A stretch of 64,000 bases of DNA from RGIG2206 sp045577615 (GTDB taxonomy: Bacteria; Bacillota; Clostridia; Oscillospirales; Acutalibacteraceae), in NCBI GenBank assembly GCA_045577615.1, contig JAZNIT010000024.1:1-64000 (forward strand), read 5' to 3'. Of the stretch, positions 15,151 through 23,344 are shown in pieces. Under the pieces are notes generated by a model. That model was not told the origin of the DNA. It ran no database searches and saw only the letters and a list, made by a program, of their open reading frames with translations. Positions within the stretch are counted from its first letter, which is position 1. The number at the start of each line of letters is the position of its first letter. The position numbers and the translations under genes are program-made.

Positions 15151-16759
15151 TTACGTGACCCCTTTCTTTAATAGCAGAGGCGATGGTGTCGGCATAGTCG
15201 CGACACTTATCCTCGCTCTCGCTTTCAATCATAATACGAATTACAGGCTCTGTGCCGCTTTGACGCAGCAGAGCGCGGCCTTTGCCGTTGATGAGAGCCT
15301 CAACCTTATCCTTTGCCTCAAGCACAGCCTTGTCGCTCAAAACGGCTGCCTTATCCTTAACGCGCAGGTTGATGGTCAGTTGGGGATAAAGCTTAACGGG
15401 CTCCTTAAGCTCTGCAAGGGTGGATTTGGAATCGCACACCTCTTCGGTGAGCATAATTGCGGTGAGCAATCCGTCACCTGTGGTAGCGTACTTTTTAAGA
15501 ATAATGTGGCCTGACTGCTCGCCGCCAAGGCAATAGTCATTGTCCTGCATACATTCATAAACAAATCGGTCGCCGACGGTGGTTTGAGCACACTTGATGC
15601 CCACCTCTTCAAGGCTGTTGATAAGGCCACTGTTAGACATAACGGTGGCAACAACGGTGTTGGAGTTAAGCATATCTCTGCGCTTGAGTCGTTTGCCCAG
15701 AATATAAAGCATAGCGTCGCCGTCAACCACCTCGCCCTTTTCATCAACGGCAATGCAGCGGTCGCAGTCACCGTCAAAGGCAAAACCAAGATCAAGATGA
15801 TTTTCCTTAACAAGGCGGCACAAGTTTTCAATATGAGTAGATCCGCAGTTTTCGTTAACGTTAAGTCCGTCAGGCTCGTTGCCGATAACCATAGTTTGTG
15901 CACCCAATGCACTGAATACCGAGCTGGCAATGGACCAGGACGCACCGTTAGCGCAATCAAGACCGATGCGCAGCTTCTTGTAAGAGTTGGAGGCAACCGA
16001 AATAAGGTAGCCCACGTAACGGTTTCTGCCCGAAACGTAGTCGACTATGCAACCGATTTTTTCACGCTGAGCAAGAGGCAAATCCTCTTCCATCACGCCA
16101 AGACGCTTAAGATCACCGTCAAGATAGGCCTCGATAAGCGCAGTGGTTTTGTCGTCAAGCTTTTCACCGTAGCGGTTGATAACCTTGATGCCGTTGTCAT
16201 AGAAGGGGTTGTGGGATGCGGTAATCATAATACCGCAGTCAAACTCATCCATACGGGTGACGTATGACACGCTGGGAGTAGTGGTTACGTGCAGCATATA
16301 TGCATCGGCGCCCGATGCGGTGATGCCTGCAACAATAGAATACTCCAGCATATAACTTGAACGGCGAGTGTCCTTGCCGATAACTATGCGGGGGCGGTAG
16401 CCTGCTTTCGTGCAGCCTGAAAGTGAGGAGGAATAGTACCAGCCCAAAAATCGGCCAACCTTATAGGCTTGCAAAGAGGTGAGGTTGAGGTTGGCCTCGC
16501 CTCTGAAGCCGTCGGTGCCAAAGTATTTGTTGCTTACGGGCTCGGTGTTGCTTTCAAGCTCGATTTCGTCACGCAGCAGCCGGTCGGCGCTAATGCCGAA
16601 GGTCTGACATAACAATAGCACTTTGTCCAGTTGGGGTGCTGCTTGGTCCATCTCCCACTTTGAAACTGATTGACGAGAAACATCCAATTTCTCTGCCAAA
16701 TCTTCCTGGCTTAATCCTGACGCCATGCGCAAAGTGGTAATTTTCTGTCCAATAGTCAT
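15143..16759 (-). CDS. XRE HTH domain fused to phosphoglucosamine/phosphohexomutase
   Basis: A 538-residue fusion. Residues 1-65 are a textbook Cro/cI HTH (SGLSQEDLAEKLDVSRQSVS). From about residue 78 the protein is a complete alpha-D-phosphohexomutase of the GlmM type: FGTDGFRG, the phosphoserine loop TASHNP (Ser182), the metal loop DGDCDR (329-334), GGEQSGH and the phosphate-binding RQSGTEP. GlmM makes GlcN-1-P for UDP-GlcNAc. No internal ribosome site or Met lies at the junction, so the enzyme is made only as the fusion. A DNA-binding, metabolite-sensing enzyme is the natural reading, and two TTGCAAC palindromes lie upstream. The neighbouring beta-helix gene overlaps it. PgcA or GlmM specificity cannot be decided by eye. 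Confidence 0.9.
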   Translation of the reverse strand: MTIGQKITTLRMASGLSQEDLAEKLDVSRQSVSKWEMDQAAPQLDKVLLLCQTFGISADRLLRDEIELESNTEPVSNKYFGTDGFRGEANLNLTSLQAYKVGRFLGWYYSSSLSGCTKAGYRPRIVIGKDTRRSSYMLEYSIVAGITASGADAYMLHVTTTPSVSYVTRMDEFDCGIMITASHNPFYDNGIKVINRYGEKLDDKTTALIEAYLDGDLKRLGVMEEDLPLAQREKIGCIVDYVSGRNRYVGYLISVASNSYKKLRIGLDCANGASWSIASSVFSALGAQTMVIGNEPDGLNVNENCGSTHIENLCRLVKENHLDLGFAFDGDCDRCIAVDEKGEVVDGDAMLYILGKRLKRRDMLNSNTVVATVMSNSGLINSLEEVGIKCAQTTVGDRFVYECMQDNDYCLGGEQSGHIILKKYATTGDGLLTAIMLTEEVCDSKSTLAELKEPVKLYPQLTINLRVKDKAAVLSDKAVLEAKDKVEALINGKGRALLRQSGTEPVIRIMIESESEDKCRDYADTIASAIKERGHVIG

Positions 16760-16795
16760 AGTTCTACCGCCTTTAATGTATTTTTTAACAATAGC

Positions 16796-16824
16796 ATTGT
16801 ATCAAATGCAAGTCAATATATCAA
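16796..16824 (-). promoter_or_regulatory. extended -10 sigma-A promoter for the XRE-glmM fusion
   Basis: On the minus strand: TTGATA (16824-16819), 17-base spacer, TGA-TACAAT (-10 at 16801-16796). Predicted start near 16789, about 30 bases before the ATG. Confidence 0.75.
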
Positions 16825-16842
16825 GCAACTTTATGCACTTAT

Positions 16843-16865
16843 TTTTGCAACTGACAGTTGCAAAA
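16843..16865. promoter_or_regulatory. perfect 11-1-11 palindrome, candidate operator
   Basis: TTTTGCAACTG and CAGTTGCAAAA arms around a single A. It is centred about 65 bases upstream of the predicted transcription start of the HTH-mutase gene, an activator-like or distal repressor position. Confidence 0.65.
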
Positions 16866-16927
16866 TTCGTGAAAAAGTCACAAAAAAACAAATTAATTTG
16901 AGAATGCGCAAAAATAATACGTAAAAT

Positions 16928-16945
16928 AGCAACTGGTAGTTGCAA
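16928..16945. promoter_or_regulatory. second copy of the palindrome, candidate operator
   Basis: AGCAACTGGTAGTTGCAA; 16 of 19 bases match the core of the first palindrome. The two centres are about 82 bases apart, close to eight helical turns. Confidence 0.55.
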
Positions 16946-17020
16946 TATTAAACGTGGGGCAATTCTATTATATGTACCGATTTTTTTAATTATTATGGCT
17001 GAGGATGTCATTTGTGCCGC

Positions 17021-17057
17021 AAAAAAGCACCCGATGGATTGCTCCAACGGGTGCTTT
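17021..17057 (-). terminator. terminator of the hexokinase gene
   Basis: On the minus strand: AAAGCACCCG, 14-base loop, CGGGTGCTTT then TTT. Confidence 0.85.
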
Positions 17058-17064
17058 GGTTATT

Positions 17065-18354
17065 TTAGTTAAGCAAGCCTGCAACGGCGCTGCCGATGAG
17101 GGTTGCATCCTCTGCTTTAACAAACTCGCAGTAGATGCCCAGCTTATCGTTAAGGAACTCTTTAACGTAGCGGTCGAGCTTGGGTCTGAAAAGCACCGAC
17201 TTATAGAAGGTGGTACCCTCGGCCGAAACGCAAACGGGACGAGCGGCGTCCTTACCGGTAGAGGTGTGCACCATAATAGCCCCAAGATTTACGCAAACCA
17301 TACGGGCGGCGCGCTCAAAGCTTGCATCCACGATGGCATAGAGGGTGTCAGTGTCCTCGTCGGTAGCGGCAAGAGCTGCGATGTAGTTGTCGCCCTTGGG
17401 CTCCATACAGAACTCGTCGATCTGACGCATGGTGAAATCCTCAACCTGGGCTACGCGCTTGGCACACTCGTCGCTGAGCAAGCCGTCAGAGGCAGCCTGC
17501 TTGACGGTCATACAAATAACCGAGCCTTGATATGCGCCTGAAATCATCTTTTCAAAAACGTGGTCGCCGCAGTTGGCGGTGGTGGCGTCGAAGCGCTTGT
17601 CGATGTCGCCCTGAACAAAGCCGTCAAAGCCGCCGGTTTCCATATTGATGGCCATGGTGCCCTCGTTAATTTCGGGCAACTTGCCGATGCGGTTGCACTG
17701 CTCAACGTAGCAGGTATTGGTGCCGGTGCCCAGGATGAAGCCAATGTAGCTGTCAAAATCCTTGTCGGGGAATGCGGCAATACCGCCAAGCATGGTTGCA
17801 ACGGTGTCGTTGATAATTACAAAGTGCTTTTCGCCGCAGCCCATCTTTTTAAGAGAGGCGTTGATGCCCTCGCCGATGATTTGGCCTGCCATATCGCGCA
17901 CCTTAACTTCTTTATTAAAGTTAATAAGGCGGCCGTCGCAGTTGGGCAAAATCTCGGTGGGGAAGGAGAAGCAGAAGCCAACGGTGTCGCTTAGCTTGTC
18001 AAAGGGAGCGATGAAGCCTGCGATGGTGTCAAAAAACTCCTCGCGGCTAAGCTCACCCTTGGTGCCGGGCATAGGCTGCTTTGAAAAATTGCTGATGGAG
18101 GGCACGCCCTTGTCATCAAAGCAAACGGTGGCAGCGCGGAAGTTGGTGCCGCCTGCATCAAGCACGATAACGGGCTTGTTGCGAGGCACGTCGCCGTCGA
18201 TACCAACATAGGTGGGAATCATAAGCATAGATTTGATGTCGCCGTCGTTGCCTGACTGCATCTGTGCAGCAAACTCTTTGGTTGCGGCATCCAAATCTAC
18301 CTGCTCGTAGTGCATATTGTACTTAAGTAAAAAACTTTTAATCTGCTCGGTCAT
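17065..18354 (-). CDS. eukaryotic-type hexokinase
   Basis: A 429-residue sugar kinase of the hexokinase I/II type, not the short bacterial ROK or GlcK families. Motifs in order: phosphate loop LDAGGTNFRA, FCFSFPTE, the catalytic NDTVATMLGG, GTGTNTCY and INMETGGF. It phosphorylates a hexose with ATP in the cytosol. It is the first gene product of a run that includes two sugar-isomerase TIM barrels and an oxidoreductase, which suggests handling of an internalised sugar. AAAGGA precedes the ATG. Confidence 0.9.
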   Translation of the reverse strand: MTEQIKSFLLKYNMHYEQVDLDAATKEFAAQMQSGNDGDIKSMLMIPTYVGIDGDVPRNKPVIVLDAGGTNFRAATVCFDDKGVPSISNFSKQPMPGTKGELSREEFFDTIAGFIAPFDKLSDTVGFCFSFPTEILPNCDGRLINFNKEVKVRDMAGQIIGEGINASLKKMGCGEKHFVIINDTVATMLGGIAAFPDKDFDSYIGFILGTGTNTCYVEQCNRIGKLPEINEGTMAINMETGGFDGFVQGDIDKRFDATTANCGDHVFEKMISGAYQGSVICMTVKQAASDGLLSDECAKRVAQVEDFTMRQIDEFCMEPKGDNYIAALAATDEDTDTLYAIVDASFERAARMVCVNLGAIMVHTSTGKDAARPVCVSAEGTTFYKSVLFRPKLDRYVKEFLNDKLGIYCEFVKAEDATLIGSAVAGLLN

Positions 18355-18372
18355 ATTAAAATTCCTTTCGGT

Positions 18373-19287
18373 TTAGATAACAAATTGACGCATATAGCGG
18401 TAACTGAGACGAAGTGAATCAAGCACCTTTTCACGGCAAGACTCGAAGGCCTTATCCTCAACCTCGATGCAGGTGCAGCCGTCATAGCCGATGTCGGTGA
18501 GGGCAGATACGTACTTGCCCCAATCAACGTCGCCCAAACCGGGAAGCTTGGGACTCATATACTCAAGGGGATATGCCATTATGCCAACATCGTTAAGACG
18601 GTCGGGGTAAAGTTTGATGTCTTTATAATGAACGTGAAAAATCTTGTCCTTAAACTCATAAAGAGGCTTGATATAGTCGATTTGCTGCCAGATAAAGTGG
18701 CTGGGGTCGTAGTTGATGCCGAAGTTGTCTGACTTAACGATGTCAAAGAGTGCGCGCCAAATCTTGGGAGTGGTAAAGAGGTTCTGACCGCCCGGCCATT
18801 GGTCGGCACCAAAAAGCATGGGGCAGTTTTCGATGGCGATTTTAACCCCCTTCTCTTCTGCAAGAGCGATGATTTCGGGCCATACGGTTTTGAAAATCTC
18901 GATATTTTCTTCAACCGTCTTGGTCTGGTCGCGACCGATGAAGGTAGTAACCATATTAACCCCAAGCAGAGCGCTCATATTGATAACCTTCTTAAGGTGA
19001 GCGATGGCGGCAGCGCGTTTTTCAAGGTCGCCATCCATAGTGTTGGGATAAAATGCAAGGGATGAAATCTCAACGCCCTTTTGCTTGCAATAATCCTTGA
19101 TGTGAGCGATATATTCCTCGGTGGTGTTCTCAACGTCAATGTGGCTTACACCTGCATAGCGGCGCTCAGCCTTGCCTTGAGGCCAACAAGCAACCTCAAC
19201 ACATTCATAGCCCATTTCGGCGGCGGTATCAATCATTTCTTCAAAGCTCCACCCGTCCAAAATAGCACTTACAAAACCTAATTTCAT
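18373..19287 (-). CDS. sugar phosphate isomerase/epimerase, TIM barrel
   Basis: A 304-residue AP-endonuclease-2-like barrel (MKLGFVSAILDGWSFEEMID start; EIIALAEEKGVKIAIENCP; NYDPSHFIWQQID; HVHYKD). The Glu, Asp, His and Glu ligands for a divalent metal are spread over these motifs as in xylose isomerase-like enzymes. Substrate unknown. The frame is open upstream into lepA, but GGAGG lies 9 bases before this ATG and fixes the start. A second member of the family lies at 23345-24157, and a MocA-type oxidoreductase next to it. Confidence 0.85.
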   Translation of the reverse strand: MKLGFVSAILDGWSFEEMIDTAAEMGYECVEVACWPQGKAERRYAGVSHIDVENTTEEYIAHIKDYCKQKGVEISSLAFYPNTMDGDLEKRAAAIAHLKKVINMSALLGVNMVTTFIGRDQTKTVEENIEIFKTVWPEIIALAEEKGVKIAIENCPMLFGADQWPGGQNLFTTPKIWRALFDIVKSDNFGINYDPSHFIWQQIDYIKPLYEFKDKIFHVHYKDIKLYPDRLNDVGIMAYPLEYMSPKLPGLGDVDWGKYVSALTDIGYDGCTCIEVEDKAFESCREKVLDSLRLSYRYMRQFVI

Positions 19288-19306
19288 AATAGTATACCTC
19301 CAAACT

Positions 19307-21115
19307 TTATTCATCCAGCTTAAGCACAGCCATAAATGCCTCTTGAGGCACCTCGACAGTACCAAGCTTGCGCATACGTTTTTTGCCTTCTTTTTGCTTT
19401 TCAAGCAGCTTCTTCTTACGGGTGATGTCACCGCCGTAGCACTTGGCAAGCACATCCTTACGAACAGCCTTAACCGTTTCGCGGGCAATAACCTTGCCGC
19501 CAACGGCCACCTGCACGGGCACCTCGAAAAGCTGTCTTGGAATATGCTCCTTCAGTTTCTCGGCAATGCGACGGGCACGGCTGTAGGAATTGTCGGCGTG
19601 AACGATAAATGACAAGGCATCCACCATTTCGCCGTTAAGCAAAACATCAAGCTTAACAAGATTAGAGTTGGCATAGCCGCAAGGCTCGTAGTCATAGCTT
19701 GCGTAGCCTCTCGTGCGGGATTTGAGAGCGTCGAAAAAGTCATAGACAATTTCGTTAAGAGGCATAATATAATGAATGTCAACGCGCTCGGTGCCCACGT
19801 ACTGCATATCTTTAAATTCGCCGCGGCGCTCCTGACAAAGCTCCATAATCTGGCCAACGTAATCGCTGGGAGAATAGATGTGCACGTTACACATCGGCTC
19901 CTTGGCTGACAAAATGGTGCTTGGGTCGGGGTAGTTGGTGGGGTTGTCAATTTCAACCTCCTCACCGCCCGTGAGGTTCAGCTTATAAATAACGCTGGGC
20001 GCGGTGGTGATAAGGTCAATGTCATATTCTCTTTCAAGGCGCTCCTGAATAATTTCCATATGCAGCAGGCCCAAAAATCCGCATCTGAAGCCAAAGCCTA
20101 GGGCGGCAGAGGTTTCGGGCTCGAAAAGCAGGGATGCATCGTTAAGCTGCAGCTTTTCAAGTGCTTCGCGCAGATCGGTGTAGTGGGCGCCGTCGGCAGG
20201 ATAAACGCCGCAGAAAACCACAGGGTTAACCTTGCGGTAGCCGGGCAGAGCCTCTTTGGCAGGAGCCTCAACGGCGGTGATGGTGTCACCCACGCGGGCA
20301 TCGCCAACCGTCTTGATAGAGGCGGCAAGATAACCAACCTCGCCTGCATAAAGCACGTCGCAAGGCTCCATTTTAAGGGCCTTTTTGCGGCCAAGCTCAA
20401 CAATGTCAAACTCGGCGCCGGTGGCCATCATTCGCACCTTCATACCTGCGCGAATGCAGCCGCTCTTAACGCGAAAATATACGATAACGCCCTTGTAGGG
20501 GTCGTAATAAGAGTCAAAAATCAAGGCCTGCAAGGGACCGTCACGGTCATCCTCGGGAGCAGGCACGCCATTAACGATGCCTTCAAGCACATCCTTGATG
20601 TTAAGGCCCGTTTTGGCCGAAACACGGGGTGCCTCTTCAGCCGAGATGCCGATTATATCCTCAATGTCGGCGGCAACGCGGTCGGGGTCGGCGCTGGGCA
20701 GGTCAACCTTGTTGATAACGGGCAGCAGCTCAAGGCCGTGGTCGGCGGCAAGATAGGTGTTGGCAATGGTTTGCGCCTCGATACCCTGGGATGCGTCAAC
20801 AACAAGCACGGCACCCTCACAAGCGGCAAGGGAGCGAGAAACCTCGTAATTAAAGTCAACGTGTCCGGGAGTGTCTATAAGATTAAGTTCATACATCTCG
20901 CCATCGTCAGCCTTGTATTCAAGGGTAACGGCGTGAGCCTTGATGGTAATTCCGCGCTCACGCTCAAGGTCCATCGAGTCGAGCAGCTGATCCTCCATCT
21001 CGCGGTCGGACACCGATTGAGTGAGCTCCAGCATACGGTCGGCAAGGGTGGATTTGCCGTGGTCAATGTGGGCGATTATGCAGAAATTTCTGATATGGTC
21101 GGATGAGTAGGTCAA
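19307..21115 (-). CDS. lepA: elongation factor 4 (back-translocating GTPase LepA)
   Basis: LepA acts on stalled or mis-translocated ribosomes. The 602-residue protein has G1 AHIDHGKST, G3 DTPGHVDF, G4 NKVDLPSA and the LepA-specific C-terminal domain with FKDMQYVGTERVDI and KKLLEKQKEGKKRM. Two starts are possible: GTG at 21124 or TTG at 21115. The GTG is itself part of the GAGGTG ribosome site, so the TTG 9 bases later is preferred and gives the usual N-terminus length. Embedded in a sugar-gene run, perhaps by chance. Confidence 0.95.
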   Translation of the reverse strand: MTYSSDHIRNFCIIAHIDHGKSTLADRMLELTQSVSDREMEDQLLDSMDLERERGITIKAHAVTLEYKADDGEMYELNLIDTPGHVDFNYEVSRSLAACEGAVLVVDASQGIEAQTIANTYLAADHGLELLPVINKVDLPSADPDRVAADIEDIIGISAEEAPRVSAKTGLNIKDVLEGIVNGVPAPEDDRDGPLQALIFDSYYDPYKGVIVYFRVKSGCIRAGMKVRMMATGAEFDIVELGRKKALKMEPCDVLYAGEVGYLAASIKTVGDARVGDTITAVEAPAKEALPGYRKVNPVVFCGVYPADGAHYTDLREALEKLQLNDASLLFEPETSAALGFGFRCGFLGLLHMEIIQERLEREYDIDLITTAPSVIYKLNLTGGEEVEIDNPTNYPDPSTILSAKEPMCNVHIYSPSDYVGQIMELCQERRGEFKDMQYVGTERVDIHYIMPLNEIVYDFFDALKSRTRGYASYDYEPCGYANSNLVKLDVLLNGEMVDALSFIVHADNSYSRARRIAEKLKEHIPRQLFEVPVQVAVGGKVIARETVKAVRKDVLAKCYGGDITRKKKLLEKQKEGKKRMRKLGTVEVPQEAFMAVLKLDE

Positions 21116-21132
21116 AAAATTCACCTCAAAGT

Positions 21133-21723
21133 TTATTTGTTTTGGCCAAGTAACAGCGCGCGGCAGGGAGCCGCCTCAACTGATTTGATTTTAAGGGGTG
21201 TTGCCATAAGGGTGTAGCGGCCTGACTGAACGTGGCGCAGGGTTAAGCCTTCAAGGATGGCCACCCCTGCAAGAGCCAGTTCGCGATGAACGGCCACGGT
21301 TTCGTCCTCGGTAGCGATGGACAGCGCGTCGATGCCTACCAGCTTGACTCCCGCGGCAACAAGAGAAAACACAGCCGAGCGAGTCAGTCGGCAATCCCCA
21401 AGGGTTTTAAAGATAACCCTTGTAGCCTTTTGAGGCAGCAGCTCCTCAATATCGGCGCCTGTAAGGTCATCTCTGCCGATGCAGTTAAGTACCACGCAAT
21501 CACCCATAAAGACCGACAGGTCGATTTGGTCGATGGTGGCACCGTCGGCAAGAAAGTGAGCGGGTGCATCGATGTGGGTGCCTGTGTGCAGGCAGGTGTA
21601 TAGGGAGGTGAGATTATATAAGTCGCCCTTAGCCATAGACTTTTCTTTAATAATTTTGGTATTAGGGTCACCCGAGAAAACGGGCGCAGTGTTAATATCA
21701 ACAGAAATGTCAAAAACGGTCAT
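21133..21723 (-). CDS. cyclase-family metal hydrolase
   Basis: A 196-residue protein of the cyclase/kynurenine formamidase family. The metal-binding signature HTGTHIDAPAHF is intact and followed by the usual FMGDCVVLN and GIDALSI segments. The family hydrolyses N-formyl or cyclic amides; no tryptophan-degradation genes are nearby, so the substrate is open. GGGAGGG lies 7 bases before the chosen ATG, and lepA starts 17 bases downstream of the stop on the same strand. Confidence 0.85.
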   Translation of the reverse strand: MTVFDISVDINTAPVFSGDPNTKIIKEKSMAKGDLYNLTSLYTCLHTGTHIDAPAHFLADGATIDQIDLSVFMGDCVVLNCIGRDDLTGADIEELLPQKATRVIFKTLGDCRLTRSAVFSLVAAGVKLVGIDALSIATEDETVAVHRELALAGVAILEGLTLRHVQSGRYTLMATPLKIKSVEAAPCRALLLGQNK

Positions 21724-21848
21724 GCCCAAACCCTCCCAACATATATTTAATTTATAATAACAGATTTATATCGGTTTGTAAAGTACAACAGCGCTATTTA
21801 AAGCCCATTTTTATTCTTTCTGAAAGCTTTGCTTTTGCGCTCGTTACT

Positions 21849-22137
21849 TCATCCTTTTTTTGATTGATACAGTCGCCAAGCCGACGGGGTTAAACCCGTG
21901 GCTCTCAAACCCGTCGACGTGCTGATTTTGAAAAAACAAAAAAAGCACGAAAGGGAGCTGTGGTTAGGGATAATTCGCCTAAAACAGCGACTTTTTGCAG
22001 ACCAATGGGTTAAAACACCGCAGTACGCGACAACAGCGTTACTGCGGTGTTTTGCCTTTTGTTCTATCAAAAATTCATCTGTTTTAGGTGCTTGCAGTTA
22101 GGTTCCAAAACCGATTTCGTCCCTAATCACAACTCCC
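21849..22137. repeat. fold-back repeat region with bidirectional hairpin
   Basis: The 430-base gap between the cyclase and oxidoreductase genes has no convincing gene. It holds an 18-base inverted repeat (21953-21970 against 22120-22137, 16 of 18 matched), an inner pair (GCCTAAAACAG at 21977 with CTGTTTTAGG at 22079), and a central strong stem AAAACACCGCAGTA / TACTGCGGTGTTTT (22012-22053) that can terminate transcription in both directions. Left of it, CGACGGG / CCCGTCG arms (about 21880-21917) form another hairpin. The nested arms look like a miniature fold-back element. Confidence 0.5.
22012..22053. terminator. strong stem-loop terminator
   Basis: 14-pair stem flanked by TTTT on both strands; would end the oxidoreductase-isomerase transcript that arrives from the right. 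Confidence 0.7.
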
Positions 22138-22159
22138 TGAGGGGGGTGTTTTAGTAAAA

Positions 22160-23320
22160 TTAAACCTCGGGGATTTCAATCTCAAGCTCGTGACCGCACT
22201 CTGCAGATTTGCAGATGCCGTCAAGAATAGCCTGGTTGATGATGATCTGTGAGGTGGGAACGGGAGCGGTGCCGCCCTCTTTAATAGCGTCAACGAATGA
22301 GCGAAGCTTAAGCTCAAAACGGTCGCCGTTAAAGTCAATAATCGGAATTTCGGTGTCGGTTTGAACACCGCAGAGCTCACGATAAAGGATCATGGGGCCG
22401 CCAACAGTGCCGTTCCAGCAGTCGGTAGAGGGAATGCGCAAGCCGCCCTCGGTACCAAGGATGATGGTGTCGCCGGGAGTGTTGATGTTCATTGCCCAAG
22501 CAATACGGAAGTCGAGGATGATGTCATTCTCAAGACGGATAAAACCTGCTGCGAAATCGTCAACACCGAACTTTTCGGCATACTCGGGGTGGCCGGGATA
22601 ATAATCGGGGCGCTTGCCGAAGAAATCAGACTTGTAGCCGGTAACGGTAAGGGGCTTGGGATAGCCGATTGCGTTAAGCACCATATCCAAAGAATAGCAG
22701 CCGATGTCGCCCAAAGCGCCGATGCCGCCGGTTTCTTTCTCAATAAAGGTGGTGCCGTAGGGGGTGGGGATACCGCGGCGACGGCCGCCACCGGTCTGAA
22801 TGTAGTAAACCTTGCCCAAAACGCCTGAATCAACAATCTTCTTGATCATCTGCATATTGGGGTCAAGACGGGGCTGGAAGCCGATGGTAATAATCTTGCC
22901 GCTTGCCTTTTCAGCCTTCATGATTTCGATACCCTCTTCAAGAGTAACACACATGGGCTTTTCAAGCATTACGTTAACGCCCTTGTTAAGAGCATAGATA
23001 GCGCACTCTGCATGGGTGCAGTTGTAGGTGCAGATAGAAACACCGTCAAGCTGCAATGACTCGTCGTCAAGCATTTCCTTGTGGCTGAGGTAGCACTTGG
23101 CGCCCTCAATGCCGAACTTCTTGCAGAATGCCTCTGCCTTGCCGGGAACGAGGTCAGCACATGCTACAACCTCAACATCGTCAAACTTCTGATAGCCTTT
23201 GATGTGAGCCTCGCAAATCCAACCTGTACCGATAAGACCAATGCGAATCTTTCTGCCGATGTCGACCTTTTTATCCTCCTCGATAATGCTGTCGAAACGA
23301 TCCAAAATATTGTCTGCCAT
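22160..23320 (-). CDS. Gfo/Idh/MocA family oxidoreductase
   Basis: A 386-residue NAD(P)-dependent sugar dehydrogenase. The Rossmann motif GLIGTGWICEAHIKGY (about 28-43) and the family signature MLEKPMCVTLEEG are clear; residues 150-370 form the C-terminal sheet domain. Members oxidise or reduce sugars such as inositol, glucose or glucuronides. It is coupled to a sugar isomerase gene 24 bases upstream, and this pair resembles keto-sugar processing sets (inference). AAAGGAGG precedes the ATG. Confidence 0.9.
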   Translation of the reverse strand: MADNILDRFDSIIEEDKKVDIGRKIRIGLIGTGWICEAHIKGYQKFDDVEVVACADLVPGKAEAFCKKFGIEGAKCYLSHKEMLDDESLQLDGVSICTYNCTHAECAIYALNKGVNVMLEKPMCVTLEEGIEIMKAEKASGKIITIGFQPRLDPNMQMIKKIVDSGVLGKVYYIQTGGGRRRGIPTPYGTTFIEKETGGIGALGDIGCYSLDMVLNAIGYPKPLTVTGYKSDFFGKRPDYYPGHPEYAEKFGVDDFAAGFIRLENDIILDFRIAWAMNINTPGDTIILGTEGGLRIPSTDCWNGTVGGPMILYRELCGVQTDTEIPIIDFNGDRFELKLRSFVDAIKEGGTAPVPTSQIIINQAILDGICKSAECGHELEIEIPEV

Positions 23321-23344
23321 ATTTATATCCTCCTTTAAAAGGGT

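Noticed and set aside
21880..21920. tRNA-like segment (GGGTTTGAGAGCC with flanking complementary arms, minus strand)
   Set aside because: No cloverleaf, no acceptor stem and no anticodon arm could be built around it.
21849..22070. Minus-strand 73-residue open frame in the fold-back region
   Set aside because: No ribosome site, odd composition rich in Ser, Cys and Phe, and it is overlaid by hairpins and inverted repeats; it reads as a repeat artefact.
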